64,000 nucleotides of DNA from Cucumis sativus (Eukaryota > Streptophyta > Magnoliopsida > Cucurbitales > Cucurbitaceae). The notes under the pieces were generated by a model. The model was not told the origin of the DNA. It did no database searches and worked only from the letters and a program-made list of their open reading frames with translations. The stretch is taken from positions 26,291,498-26,355,497 of the forward strand of contig NC_026660.2 of assembly GCF_000004075.3 (NCBI RefSeq). The letters run 5' to 3'. The position numbers and the translations under genes were made by a program. This document shows, one piece after another, positions 1 to 13,248 of this stretch; position 1 is the first letter of the stretch, and each line of letters opens with the position of its first letter.

Positions 1-3000
1 CAAAGTTGCCTCCGCACGACACCTCTCTCTCTCTCTCTCTTTCTGTGTGATGGAAAGCCGGTGTGTTGCTGACCTGGCTCTTTGCTTTTAACTACTTTCA
101 AACGCAAGCACGCTCTGTGTGAATGCCAAATCAAAACCCTTTTCACTCCCTCTCTCTCTCTTTCCCACACAATATCCCCTTCCCAGTTCTACTCTTATAT
201 TACATTCCCTCCTTCAATCACATCTCTTTTTATTTACCAACATTTTACTATCAAATATTTTGAGTTTTTATCCATCAAATCTGCTAACAATCTATTGTAT
301 CCAATGCGTTTTCTTTTAATTTTTAAAATTTTTAAACTGAGCATTCAAATCAGATTAATTATCTATGCAGTTTTTATTTAATTAATTCATTTATGTTATT
401 GTAATAATGATAATAGACCAATCACCATCATTTTAAAGTCCATAAATCTAATAATACGTAGGAGTAGCACTATCTCAAAAGTTGAGAGACAATAATTTTT
501 TTTCTTCAATATGTTGTTGATATTAAAAGTTTTGAATATTCACTATTTAATTCATGTCAATTCAATGCGAGAAATGAGAGGGGACTACTTTTTCATCTTT
601 ACTTTTAGGACCTAGATTTTTATTCATGTAGAATTATGTCAAGACTACTACGCCTATAATTGCAGGACCATTCATCCACACATACAAATCATAGCCACCA
701 CCTACAAAACTCTCTCTATATATATATCCAATTACAATAATACCATAAGATTATGTAACCTCTCAAAAACTGTCATAATTGTAGCCCGATTTTTTTTTCC
801 ATAATTTAAGAAAAAAACAAACAATAATTTAAACACCCATGCCTAGCCCGTTCGAAATTATTAGTCTAAATAATTTGTTATATAGAGATGGAGATTGAGG
901 AAGTAGCTCATCTGAGAACGAATTGATAACGAAAATCAAAATGTTTTTATTATAAAATTTTCAATATTATTTCAGTGGATAAAAATAAAGAAAAAGTCGG
1001 TGAGAGGAGAGATAAGGTTTTATGTTATTATTAGTGTTATTATTGTTGTTTGTTTGATGTGATAAATAAACTCACTTACTTTCCACCCCCACCCTGAAAA
1101 TAATCAAACAATAATGACATCATATTGGGGTGACTAGACTTATGTTTGCCCAATTAATGCCATATGATCTTCTTTCCACGCATTCATATCTACCCCAAGA
1201 TGGTGACATTTTATTTATTTCATTTTTTCTCTTTACATCCGAGTGCTTTGATTATGCTATTGACTATTATTTCCACCGCCGGTGGATTGTATTTGTCACG
1301 TTCTGCGCAATTTGCTTCTCAATTTTATCTCATTACATTCATCCCTATACCTTCTAACCAATTTTAATACCTCATAATTAACCCCTCTCCTGATCTTTCA
1401 ATTTATTACACAATAATATATAGAAGTTCTTTTTCCCCCCCTTCAGGAAACCGTTTACTTGGTTGGAACAGAAACTGACCGTACCCTCTTACTGTCGTAC
1501 TTGGCTATTTTTTTTTTAGGTCTTCTGTTTGGTGTGCTTCTAAAATTTTGGTCCCCTTCTCTCTATAAAAAACTACAGGTTCAGAATAATCTTACAATTC
1601 TCATTTGTTCACTTATTTGAAAATTCTTTTATAATATATTTACTCTAACACCTACTTGTGATTATGTGTAATATTGACAATGTCAGGGTGAAATGCAACC
1701 ATCGAGCTTGCATGATGTCATGGATGAGCTTAACTTATTTATTTACTAACTAATAATATAATAATTCAAGTTATGTTGATCAACTCAAAATTTAATATCA
1801 TTACTTTTCATTTTTAGAATGTGTGTTTCTCTATGCTACCTTGTAGTTTTCTTTGAACTTTGACTAGAAAAATAGAACAAATATTCAAAATCTGTGTAAT
1901 TGAAAACATATATATATCATCATGATATATAAACACGAAGTGATACATGCAAAAGAAGAAATCCCATTAAATGTGATGGATTATATAATGATATAAAGGC
2001 AATAATTGTTATTATATGGTATAAATGGAGTGAAGTATAGTATTGTTATTGAATAAATAGGTAGTGGTGAAGGAGTAGTAGAGTTGGTATATAGGTAGTG
2101 AGTTATTGAATATACAATGTATAAATTTAATAATGGGAAAAAGTGAACCAAGATCTAAGCAAACATAGTGTTGAATAATTTAGAGAGAGAAAAATATGAT
2201 GATGGGGGGTTTAGGTTCGGTTGAAGACAATAGGGAAATACGGAGGGATAGGAGAAAGAAGAAGAAGAAGAAGAAGAATATGGAAGACCTTATCCATTTT
2301 GTTTATATATATAAAAAAAAAAAAAGAATAAATAAATATAGGTCCATTATTATAGCCAAATTCTACGCTCCACAATGAAACGCCAGCGAATCAAATGCCC
2401 ATCCCAACAAAATCATTGGTGGGCCAGTACCTGTCTTATACTCTCCACCCCCCACCTCCTTCTTTGTTTATTATCACTCCATTCACACGTCTCTCTACCT
2501 ATACTTCCATTGCTAATCTATTCTATAGACATTTTTTAAAAACACATACAATTATTTTATATTACTCCACCCCCAACCAGCCAGTTGCTTTACTTAATTC
2601 AGCAACTTCATACAAATCGGATTCCTATATATTTTTATAATAATAAATAAAAAGAGTCAGGCAAAAGTCCACCTATTAATTTGTGATTAAATAAAAGAGT
2701 GTAAAGTCAGAGTGTGTGGATTGTTAAAATCAAAATGAGGAGATGAGAAGAGTGTAATTAAGTGAAGTTTGTGTAAATTGAGAAAGATGAAATTGAAGGG
2801 ATAAGGTATATGTCTGAATGTTTAGACATAAATGTCAATTAAAGAAGGCAAAATGAAGAAATCGTGTTGAACTTTTCAAGTGTTTGGTTTTTGTTGGTTC
2901 GTCATGCTATTTAGATGACCTAACTTGTCATCTCACCCAATGCCGACACATGTTTTTTTTCTTTTCCTTTTAATAAATAGAAATAGAAATATCGATTTTT

Positions 3001-3640
3001 TTATTATTACAAAAAATAAAATAAATAAACCAAGTACTAAAGTAGGTCCAAAGTCCACTCGAGCAACTACTTTGTAGTGAGGTAAAGGTGTGGATTCTTG
3101 TTGATGAATCATATTCTAGCATCATTATAACTCTTTGAACAAAATTCCAATGTTGTCGTCTACCAACTTTTCTCTCTCTCTCTCTAATCTCTTATTTCCT
3201 TTATTTTTAAAGTTCCCACAACACAAACAAAAGAAAAGTATCATAATTATTATTCCAATAATGTTACCCTATACTCTTAGTGCCCATCTCTTTCTAGCTA
3301 ATCCCTTTGCACTCAACAAAAAAGTAACCCCAATGCAACCCCCCTTTTTTTGTTTCTTTCCTCACTCGTGTTTATTTTCCTTTCTATATTCCCACTTCAA
3401 AAAAACAAACAAATATATTCATATTTATTTTATTAAATCACATATAAAACATGATTTTTTTTCTTTTATTTTTTCTTTTGGGTTATGGGGTAAGTTAAAA
3501 CATACCCATGTCGAGATGTATGGAGTTGTGTAGATATTGGGCAACACATGGTGACATATTGATGGAGAGAGATAGAGAGAGACAAGCCCATGTGATGATA
3601 TATTGAACCTACTTAGTACTCCTTTGGCTTAGTGGTTTCA
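1..3640. other. AT-rich intergenic DNA
   Basis: No gene can be supported. The longest open frames are low-complexity and lack any recognisable domain. A short CT run lies near 25-42, an AAG run near 2253-2278 and many short A/T tracts occur throughout. It is the upstream flank of the HD-Zip gene that begins at 4303. Confidence 0.6.
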
Positions 3641-3642
3641 AT

Positions 3643-3653
3643 TATATAAAAAG
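3643..3653 (+). promoter_or_regulatory. Possible distal TATA-like element upstream of HAT22-like gene
   Basis: A TATATAAAAA-type element is followed by mixed sequence. It lies about 650 bp before the HAT22-like start codon, so using it would require a long leader or a 5' UTR intron. This is a weak call based on motif alone. Confidence 0.2.
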
Positions 3654-4302
3654 GCATCCACACCAAAAGGGAACATTTCGGACCAAATCATACCAATTTG
3701 AAATACCAATTATATTATAAACACCCATTTCAAGTTAACACCTCTCTAAATAATGAAAAAGGAAATTTGAAAGTGCACCATAAAATTCTTAAATTAGACA
3801 CCATTTTTTTAGTCAAGTAACGGCTTAAAATCATAAAAAACAGGAAACCAAATAATCCTTCATCTTTTTTCATTCTAAATTTAACCAAGGTTAATTATAT
3901 TTTATCTACATAAAAAATCCCACAAGTGCTTATGGTTGGCGCATATACACAGCATTGTCCCTTGATGTATATATGTTTCCCACTCCCATTAGAGATAAAA
4001 AGCTTTTTTTTAAAAAAAAAAATATTGTTTTTCTTTTTATTGTTGGGTATAATAATGAGTAGTGGGGTACATATGGTCAACCTATGTAAGTAGCGAGAGA
4101 GATAGAAGAAGGGGGCATCGATAATTTTTCATCCAATGCCAAAGATTCGTCTGTCTCCTCATTCTTTGCTTTGATTATTAATCCACACATCGCCCACCAC
4201 CAACCCATTTCCCTCCCTCTTCTTAAACCCCCTCCCTCATCTTCTCCATCCAACACCAAAACCTTTCATACCCCAAACTTCTTCATTCATTCATTTCCTC
4301 AG

Positions 4303-5298
4303 ATGGGTTTTGATGATCTTTCTAATACAAGCCTTCTTCTTGGTTTGGGATTAACACTTCCCTCTAATCCTCCTCATCTAATTTCTCAAAAACCCAAGAA
4401 GCCACTCGATTTCCTCTGTTTTCCCCCTCCTGAATCCGAGCCCTCCTTAACTTTGGGCCTTTCCACCGTCGATACCTACCCTTCTGAAACCCCTGATTTG
4501 TCTCGCCAACCCTCGCCTCACAGTGCGATTTCTTCCTTCTCCGGAAGCAGGGTCAAACGTGAAAGAGATGTTTCCGGTGAAGAGATTGAAGAGGAGAAAG
4601 CTTCTTCTCGTGTCAGCGATGAAGATGAAGATGGTTCTAATGCTAGAAAAAAACTTAGACTAACTAAAGAACAATCTGCCCTATTGGAGGAGAGCTTTAA
4701 ACTTCACAGTACTCTTAACCCTGTATGTATTCTTTCCCTTTTAAGTCTAATCCATGATTTATTACTTCTTAACGTTTTTTTTTTTTTTCACTTTCTTAAT
4801 TAATCTTGTTCTGATTTAATTAACAGAAGCAAAAGCAAGCCTTAGCTAGCGAGTTAAATCTCCGGCCTCGACAAGTTGAAGTTTGGTTCCAGAATAGGAG
4901 AGCCAGGTAATTAAATTAATTGATCTGTTTTCAGAAAATAAAAATTAGGGATTTGGGATTAGATCAAAGAAATTAAAACAGAGGATGTTGAATGAATCTG
5001 CAGGACAAAACTTAAGCAAACAGAGGTAGATTGCGAGTTTCTAAAGAGATGCTGCGAAACGCTAACGGACGAAAACAGGAGGCTACAAAAAGAGCTACAA
5101 GAACTGAAAGCCTTGAAACTAGCGCAGCCACTGTTCATGCAAATGCCGGCGGCGACACTCACCATGTGCCCGTCTTGTGAGCGGATCGGCGGTGGCGCCG
5201 CCACGGTTAACGGCGACGGAAACGCCAAGGGCCCATTTTCGATAGCTACCAAGCCCCGGTTTTACAAAGCCTTCACCAAGCCTTCGGCTGCTTGCTAA
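4303..5298 (+). CDS. HAT22: HD-Zip class II transcription factor, HAT22-like
   Basis: Three exons with GT-AG borders (4303-4722, 4827-4906, 5004-5298) give 264 aa. The N-terminus carries an LxLxL EAR-type repression motif (about residues 13-17). The homeodomain spans about 114-172 and includes the helix-3 signature VWFQNRRA. A leucine zipper follows directly (about 173-208), then the class II hallmark CPSCE at 222-226, which is a redox-sensitive motif in this family. The N-terminal sequence and the C-terminal end (FTKPSAAC) match Arabidopsis HAT22 as I remember it. The family forms dimers that bind CAATNATTG-type sites and represses transcription in shade, auxin and cytokinin responses. The frame is open upstream of 4303 but holds no in-frame ATG, so this start is used. 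The second exon ends inside the homeodomain, a usual intron position for the class. Confidence 0.95.
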
Positions 5299-5454
5299 TA
5301 TTATGGTTGGATCGGATACGTATTAGAATTTGGCTAGCCCATTAAGAAAAAAAAAAAACACAACAAATTAGGCAATTAATTAATCAAGGAGGAAAATCCC
5401 CAGAAACCCAGGATTTTTTGGTTGGGGCCTCAGGTTAGTTGTAGTTGGTTCTAT

Positions 5455-5548
5455 TTAAAAAAAAAAAAAAAAAAAAAAAAGCAAGAAAAACCTCAAAAAA
5501 AAAAAAAAAAAAAGAAAGAAAGAAAGAAAGAGAAGGAGAGAGAAAGAA
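5455..5548. repeat. Poly(A) and GAAA/GA simple repeat
   Basis: Two A runs of about 20 are separated by a short spacer and followed by GAAA and GA-rich units. They lie about 160 bp after the HAT22-like stop codon, probably in or near its 3' UTR. Length is likely to vary between accessions. Confidence 0.8.
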
Positions 5549-5720
5549 TAGTCAAATTAAATTAGTTTAATTTGTAGAAAAAAAAATATAGTAATTTACT
5601 AATCCAATTATTATGTCTCCTTATTTGATTTCATATGTTTGTATATAAAGTAAATTAAGATTGTTATTGAAGAAAATATTTGTGATATGTATGATGAGTT
5701 TCTACGTGTTTTCCTCTTCC

Positions 5721-5739
5721 TGTGTGTGTGTGTGTGTGT
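5721..5739. repeat. (GT)n microsatellite
   Basis: An uninterrupted GT run of about nine units lies in the 3' flank of the HAT22-like gene. Confidence 0.85.
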
Positions 5740-8700
5740 TTCTTTCATTTTGACTAATTTAAAGTGTTATGATGAAGGAGAACACTAAAAGCAAAAAAGA
5801 TAGGCTAAAATTGGTATTGAAAAATAAGTATGATAGTTAATGGGTTAGGTTGTATTGGATTTGGATTAGGAAAGACTCAATTAAAACCTCAATCATATAT
5901 AATATATTTAATGTGAAATTGAAGAAGTCAATCATATTGCATTGCATTGTAATAATTAAAAAAAGAAAAAAAGAAAAAAAGAAAAAGGAAAAAGGAAAGT
6001 ATAGTTAGTCAAGAGGGGTGGCTAATGAGTAGATATGAAGATTTGATATGATGATTAAGAGAGAGATAGAGAGAGAGGCGTGTAAAGTAAGTAATGAATA
6101 GAAAAATTGACGTTGGAAAGCAAAAGATAATAATAATGCATTATAAGACGAGATTAAAGGGGAGGAGATAAATATTTTCAAGTCACGTGAGATGCTTTAG
6201 CTTTATGGAGACCAAACCCTCAGAATTCCACGTGAACTCAATCCCATTTCCACATTATTTACATCTTTTTTTTAATGTGACCTACGCACTCTTTTTATAT
6301 TCAATTAAAATCACCTTTAACAAAGTTTAAGTAACTTCTAACACTCCTACATCTCCCAACAACATCAAACTATGATTAATAAATAATTTTTTAAAACGCC
6401 ACCAATGTGTACCTTTTTATTTAGTAGTTTAATGATGTATACGAGTGAGGATAAAACATTGCATTAATTTGTGTGGGACAACTTTTACTATTCAAAACCT
6501 TTAAGATAGGTACAACTGATGTTGCTAGCTAAGCCGCTAAGGAACAAAAGGGATTATCAATGGTCATTAGTTATCATATTCTCGGCCTTTGACGTTACAT
6601 TATCTCTTGCATGTCTTTGTTTCATCTAAACAACTTAACTATTCAAAAGAAAAGAATTTGATAAAATTTTAACGTTAAAAATGACATTCTCTATTAAATC
6701 ATAATGTTGTTTAATCATGAATTGTTTGTATGTATAATCTAGATAGAGATGCTCTATATGCAAGTAAACATATTGGTTGGTCATGTATTGAAGCATTTTG
6801 TTGTAAATAAATGGTAAAGAGCCAAATAGCGTAATGTCCATGGTTAGGTTAGGATGTTGTGATCTCATATCTTGAAAAGAAAAGAAGAGCAATTATTAAA
6901 ATATATGCATGCTTTTGAATTTGTGTGTCTCTTTTCTTCGTCGGTGGGTTTCTTCACTTTACTTTTGGGCTTTTCCTCCCCGGCCCACTAAGAAATAGAA
7001 AACTTTCGAAGAAAAAGCTTGAAACCCAGTTTCATGGAAACTTCATAATTGGGTCCCTCACAAATCCCAAATTTGCATCACTTTCAAACGTGGAACGCCT
7101 AAGTTTTTGTTGCTTAATGAAGTGGGGCTTTTCAATTCCCAGTTAATTATACAGTTTTCCCATCTCTCCAATCGGATATACATACATATATGTGATTCAT
7201 TTATTTATAAGTAACAACGGTCAATATCCTTCTTCTTTAAATAAAATTTGGTTTTTAGTGTAGAATTTGAAGGCGTCACGTTGGAAAGTGCCTCGAAATT
7301 CCATTTTTCTGACCATGCATATCTTTAATTCAATGCCATTATATTCATGGCTGACGCTCGCACCCTCCCTCCCCCTCCCCCTTTTCTTTTTCTCTTTTGT
7401 TTATGATTGCAAGGACAATGGTCTTCTCTTCCCATTAACCCTTTTTCTCATTTTCTACCATTTTTTCAAATTTCTTAGAACAATCCTACAACTTTCCAGT
7501 CAAGTTAATGTATGAATATATGGGACGCTATATATTTTTCAATTCAAGTTTTTTTTTTTTTAAATAAAATTTATTGGGTCATGCTCACACTATCCAACTA
7601 CAGTAGTGTGTACACTGATGATTAGGCAAATACATTACTTGCTAATTAAGCAACCAAGTGGAATCCTACAACTCCATACTAAAATACACAAATTTAATGT
7701 CATTTGGATGTTAGTGGTCAAGCACAAGTTTGATAATTAATATGTTTGAATTCAACCTTAAGCTTTTAGATTATATATGGATAATCATTACCTTCAACTA
7801 GTAAATTTAAATAATTTATATTATTACACTCTATCAATGATATTTTATCATTTTTTAAATATTTTAATTTGTTTTGTCTTAAAATTTTACTAATTAATGA
7901 GATTAGTTTAATTTAACTAGTTTATTTAAAAAAGAAAAAAAATAGGAAAAGCAAAAGTGAAGGATAATGGTAGGTGGGAACACAAGTGAATAGCAGCAAA
8001 TAAATTACAATTAGGAACTTTGGAGTTAAAAGAGAAATGGGTAAAGAAATTTAATTTACGTAATGATATGATCTAAATAAGTAGTATATATTAATGTTTT
8101 CTTTTTTCTATTATGATGTTTAACAACAATATATGTTTTGGATTTTGAAAGGTGCTTATTTTAATGGTAACGTATCCCTTTTTTCTTTCCTTTATCCGAT
8201 TCCTAATCCATATTAACCATATTAAATTGAAGAGAGAAAATATATATAATTTTGGGTACAATATCTTTTGTTGTGTGAATCCACGTACTATACATCTTTT
8301 GTTTTTATTATACATTCTGTTGAAGTCATCGGAACTTGGAAGGTTTTGATATCCTTTGATTAAATTAATTTTAAGTGAATATGAAAGCTTTTGTCTTAAG
8401 TGTTTTCTTACTACCTCCTTAAACAATTCACTATACAACACATATTACCTATAATATCATTTCCAAAAAAAATTACGAAATTCATGTGAGTGGTATCCAA
8501 ATTTTATTCGGTTGCTTCATTCTTAGTAACAAATATTGCTTAAGACATATCTTGTTTTGACGTGTAAGTAGTATTTAAAATTATTGGATTGTAGGATTGA
8601 AATAAAATCGACCTTAGGGTGAAACTCATCAATTATATTTTTCTTATATCATCAAATTGAAAATAACCTTCCTTTTTTTTCTTTTTGTAAATCTTCTGTA

Positions 8701-9708
8701 TTGTTTTTTTTTTCTTATGCTCCACGGATTCATTGGTGAAATGCTTATTTAAAAGAAAAAGGAGAGAGAAAAAATGGTGCATTGTGGGAGTGTAACTTTG
8801 AGATGGAGAATGGGCTTTCAAGTTGGGCCTTATATACCTTGGAAGCCCAACTTATATGGGAGTCCAAAGCATTGATGCACCTATTTAAGAGCGAATTTGG
8901 TACATACACTGGATGCTAAAAAGATTTCGTTCGAGGTTTTATGATAATTTACATTTTGAACCATTACGAGGTTAAGAATAAAAAGAACTTTAACTAATAT
9001 AGAAGGAAAGTCGAAGTGTATCGATCATGGTACTTTAATTTATGAAAACACAACAAATATTTGAGTAATTATAAAAAAAAGGTAGCATATTTCCTTACAC
9101 ACACACACAAAAAGAACTAGAAGGGACTATAGGACAAATTGAAAAAAGATGGAAGAACCATGTGTAGTCGTTGATCAGTTAATGAATGGATATGAATATT
9201 TTAATTTTGTTTGATTTCAACGTCTATTAATTTGATTTAGAGATGGTGTTTCAATGTTCCTAGAATATGCGTCATATCCATCATTAAAATTAAGACTAGG
9301 AGCTATTTATTCTTTAATTGTCCTTTTAGCTAGGCTATCTAAGAGAGTATGTTTTTGTGGTAACGTGTTGTTCTTAACATCACTCGTTTAGAAATAAAAC
9401 TCAATTAAAGCTGTCTGAGTAATTATTTGAAGTGTGTAAGATTTAGAGTGGCTTTGTATGCATGTTATATATAATCTCTTTGCTAGATGATTAGTTAAGT
9501 TGTACCGTTTTTCTTTATTGTTGGAGTTTGTATCAAGGGATCTCAGACATGTCTTTCTTGGTCTTGAGAGCATGTATGTGATTTAATTTGTTTGTTGTTT
9601 TCACCTAATTTCTTGCAGTTTTGTTTGTGGTTTAATTGACATGCCCTGGTTGTGCAGTCTTCATCATTTTTCTATTAAAAAAAGCTACCATTTTCATAAT
9701 ACATATAT

Positions 9709-9745
<37 letters not shown>
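9709..9745. repeat. Compound (AC)n(AT)n microsatellite
   Basis: About ten AC units pass directly into about nine AT units. This is a common type of length-polymorphic plant marker. Confidence 0.9.
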
Positions 9746-12374
9746 GCCGAGAAAGAAAGTTATTGGAAAAGAGTCAATTTGCAAAGTCGTTTCTGTAGAA
9801 TCACAAATTTCTCAGAGACATAAATTTTGGCACCAACTACGGATCCAAGCATTTATTACATCTTTTTCGTACTCTCTATAAGGAAATTTTGTAGTATATG
9901 AGAGTACTATACTAATCTGTTTTTACTATAAGATTGGCTTTTTTAATTTTCTTTCTAATGCTGTTCAACCTATACCATTTCTAATTAAGGTTTAGTTAAG
10001 CACTTTGAAGATTGTGAGACTTTTTAATATAGAGGAGTGCTTATGTTGGAGCTCCTTACCAAAATCCTAGCTAATTATGACACTTTTTTCGTTTTACCTT
10101 TATGGTTTATGGTTTCTGTATGTGTTTAATCATATTTTATATTTATCTTTATTTGTCGATTTCATAATGTTGCTTATGTTATTGTGACTTTAACATTCCT
10201 TCAAAGTTTTTCCTTTGATATGTAAATATGTCATTTTAGATAGGATTTGTTTGTCGATAGTTATAGAATTAGAATTGTAAAAGTAAAATATATGATAAGG
10301 TAGAATTTTGTAGAATAATTACAACGTCAAATCCACACCATTTTGATTAGTTTTTTGTCACAAAGTTCTTCAATTAAGTTTTAAGTTTTGAGTGTTGTTA
10401 GAGATTTTAAAAGTTATCTATAACTCTTAACATATTTTTGAAAGAGGGTGATAGAATAATAATACAAGTTTTGGAAGTGTAAGAATATTTGTTTAAAAGA
10501 AAAAAAATAAAGTTTTCAAGTAATATTGATTATAATTTATCCCAAAACATAAAAGGTGTCTCGACAAAAACAGACAAACAAAATAATGATAAAATTTGCT
10601 GTCCTTCCCCTTCTAATAAATTCCTAACTAATCCCATTCCCTATGCCAAAGTACAACACAGCACCACCCCTTCTCAGTAATATCAAAAACCCAACGCCCT
10701 CACTCCGGCAATGCCATTAGGAACCTCGACTCATCGATCAACCTGCTTTGTTTTTTTTTTTTTTTTTTTTTATAAGAGAAACGAGAGTACGTACAATGAT
10801 GAGGAGAGATTTATGAGAGTTTTATTTGTTTTGATGATTTAGGTGGGGAAAGGGGCCCTTGTAATTAATAGTAAGGATATGGAAGGATATTGTGTATTGA
10901 AGTGTGTATAGACCACAATTTTACAATACTGCTACTGTCGGTTTCCCTTTTCTGTTTTGTCAAATTTCTACAAATTATTTCCAACTCCCAAACATTTTTG
11001 TGACAGAATTCCCCTTTAAACAGACAATGTGAATGGTCCAGTAGTAGACTTAATTAAACACAAAGATGTAATAAATAATAATAATAATATCCTTTCTTTG
11101 TTTTTTAAGTCGTTTGTACAACAATACATTAATACAGGTTTCATCAAATTCAATTTCTTATTCACTTCATTCATTACAACTACAGCCATAATTAATGCTT
11201 TCTTAAGTTTTACTCTAATTGAAGCTGGTAGGATTTCAACCCTTATATTCCTTAGTAGTATTTTGGTGCATCCTATGCATCTTCATCAATTACATAGTCA
11301 TAGATGTATGGTTTTTTTTTTTTTTTTTAAATAAAATTTCTAAGAGAAGATGAATGAAGTTGAAGACGCATGTATCCATATATACATATCGGTTATTAAT
11401 TTTATACTTGATCAAGTGGATCTCATGAGTTCAACTCTAAAGGAATTACTTGAATAATTAAATTTTGAGTTTGATAACAAATAACCAGTGATTGACAAAT
11501 TGCTTAGTTTATAACATGGAGAAGGTAGATCCAATATAAGAATGTAATAACCAAAATTGAAGATTGAGGTGGAAATGCTTCAAAATTGAATGGATAGATA
11601 GATGATACATCAATGGCACAATTTATAATTTGAGTATGATATTTTGTTATCAATGCAACAAACCCTGAAGCTGACTCCATGGCATGAAATGAATGGAAGT
11701 GATTGAACATTGAGATTGGGCTAATTGAAGTGTGGAGAGGGAGGTTGTTAAAAGAAGAAGCCCAAATAGTTAGTAATGTGTAAACTAATGAAAGGAGATG
11801 CAATAATTATATTGTTGGAGGGTATGTCAGCAATTGTGAGAAATGACAGGCCAATTCATGGTTGCCAAAATCTTGTAGTCACTCTCTTGCTTGGGAAGAA
11901 GAAAGGATATGGATATGGCGTGATTAGGTGGAAGTGTTCAGAAACAAAATCAGAACGAAACTCACAAGAAAACCCAAATTCCGAAACTTAAAACCAAAAC
12001 AATTAACAAATCTCTCTGTTTCTTTTTTTTTTTTTTCTTTTAGAGAAGAAAGAGAAACGAAAACGATATATCCCACTCTCTCACTCTGCTGCCATTGCAA
12101 AATTTGGTCTGATCTTTTTTTATTTATTTTTATTTTTTTACCATTGGCCTTCTTCTTTTTTCTCTTCTCTATCATCAATTATTTTTATTACAATTGCAAA
12201 ATTTACAACCCCCTTTTCCCAGCAATTTTATTTTTCTGTTGGGTTATGGTTTCTGGAGGCTCTTCTTTCGAGTTCTGAACTTTTTGGTACTCTCTCTTTC
12301 TTTCTTTTTCTTTGTCTTCCACGTTCCATCATCTCAAATATCTCTCCCAGACTAACACAGATTCAGACCAAATT

Positions 12375-12390
12375 ATATATATATTATATA
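12375..12390 (+). promoter_or_regulatory. Probable TATA region of EPFL2-like gene
   Basis: A run of TATATATA and ATTATATAC lies about 250 bp before the EPFL2-like start codon. It is followed by a pyrimidine-rich stretch typical of a plant 5' leader. The call rests on motif and position only. Confidence 0.35.
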
Positions 12391-12631
12391 CACGTACGAG
12401 CAGTATAGAGTGCAAATTCAGAAGCTAATCTCCATCCATTCTGATTTAACTCACACTTCATTCCTTCACCCATACTTTTTCTTTTTTGCTTTCTATCTGA
12501 GAACCTTTTTTCGCTTAGTTTTATTTTAAACCTCCTCTTCTCTAGGGAGAATTTCCCTGTCTCTTTCACATTCTGGCTTCTCTTTCTCTCTCTTTGTGAG
12601 AAGAAAAGGAAAAAGAAAAAGAAAAAAAAAA

Positions 12632-13248
12632 ATGGGGTGTGAGTGTATCAACAATGGCGTCATTGGCCGGCGCAGCAGGATAATCTTATGTCCGATTGTT
12701 TCTCTTCTCTTTTTTCTGATTTTGGCATCGACCCAGATGAGATTCATGGCTGAAGGTAAATGGGTATCTTTTGAATTTTCAGAACAGAGTTCAAAACTAT
12801 ATTTTTATTCTTCAATTTCGTTTTTTGTTTAACCGAGTTGTTTTTCTTATCTTTGCAGGAAGATTTATTTCAAGGAACGGCAAGGTCAGTTCAGAAACCA
12901 TCTCATTTCTTCCTTTCTCTAATGCTTTACTGTTTTTTTGTGAAAGCTTAATTGATTGAGAAGAATAATTTTGGGTTTTTTTTTGGTGGATTGTTGGGAT
13001 AGACAGTGAATAATAGTGAAGACAAAATGGTATTGAGAGGACAAATTGGGTCAAGGCCACCAAAATGTGAGAGAAGATGTAGTTGGTGTGGTCATTGTGA
13101 AGCCATCCAAGTTCCAGCAAATCCACAAAAATCAGGAACTAAAAACTCCTCAACAATGAAGAACATAGCTTATGCTAGAGATGAAGCCTCCAATTACAAG
13201 CCCATGAGCTGGAAATGCAAATGTGGGAGCTTAATCTTCAATCCTTAA
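12632..13248 (+). CDS. EPFL2: EPFL2-like secreted cysteine-rich peptide precursor
   Basis: Three exons (12632-12755, 12859-12884, 13003-13248) give a 131-aa precursor with consistent phases. A hydrophobic signal peptide spans about residues 17-36 after a basic start. The C-terminal domain carries six cysteines (72, 76, 79, 82, 122, 124). It contains CGHCEAIQVP and ends in a YKPMSWKCKC module, the arrangement I associate with the EPFL1/2/3 group and closest to EPFL2. Family members are processed in the apoplast and bind ERECTA-family receptors to control organ shape and growth. In Arabidopsis EPFL2 acts in leaf margin and ovule patterning. The middle exon is only 26 nt. Assignment to EPFL2 rather than EPFL1 or EPFL3 is by recalled similarity. 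Confidence 0.88.

Larger units (their letters stand above)
5299..12365. other. Intergenic DNA between HAT22-like and EPFL2-like genes
   Basis: The first few hundred bases are the 3' flank of the HD-Zip gene and include long A-rich tracts. The rest is AT-rich, with scattered open frames of 60-120 codons that are low-complexity and lack domains. No tRNA, transposase or repeat-bounded element could be recognised by eye. Confidence 0.6.

Noticed and set aside
3611-3650. tRNA A-box-like string (TGGCTTAGTGGT)
   Set aside because: No B-box or cloverleaf follows at a suitable distance.
4171-4302. N-terminal extension of the HAT22-like frame
   Set aside because: It starts at TTG and has no in-frame ATG. 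The ATG at 4303 gives the conserved family N-terminus.
8091-8441. Minus-strand open frame of 116 codons
   Set aside because: AT-rich, biased to Ile/Lys/Leu/Asn, no domain and overlapped by an open frame on the other strand.
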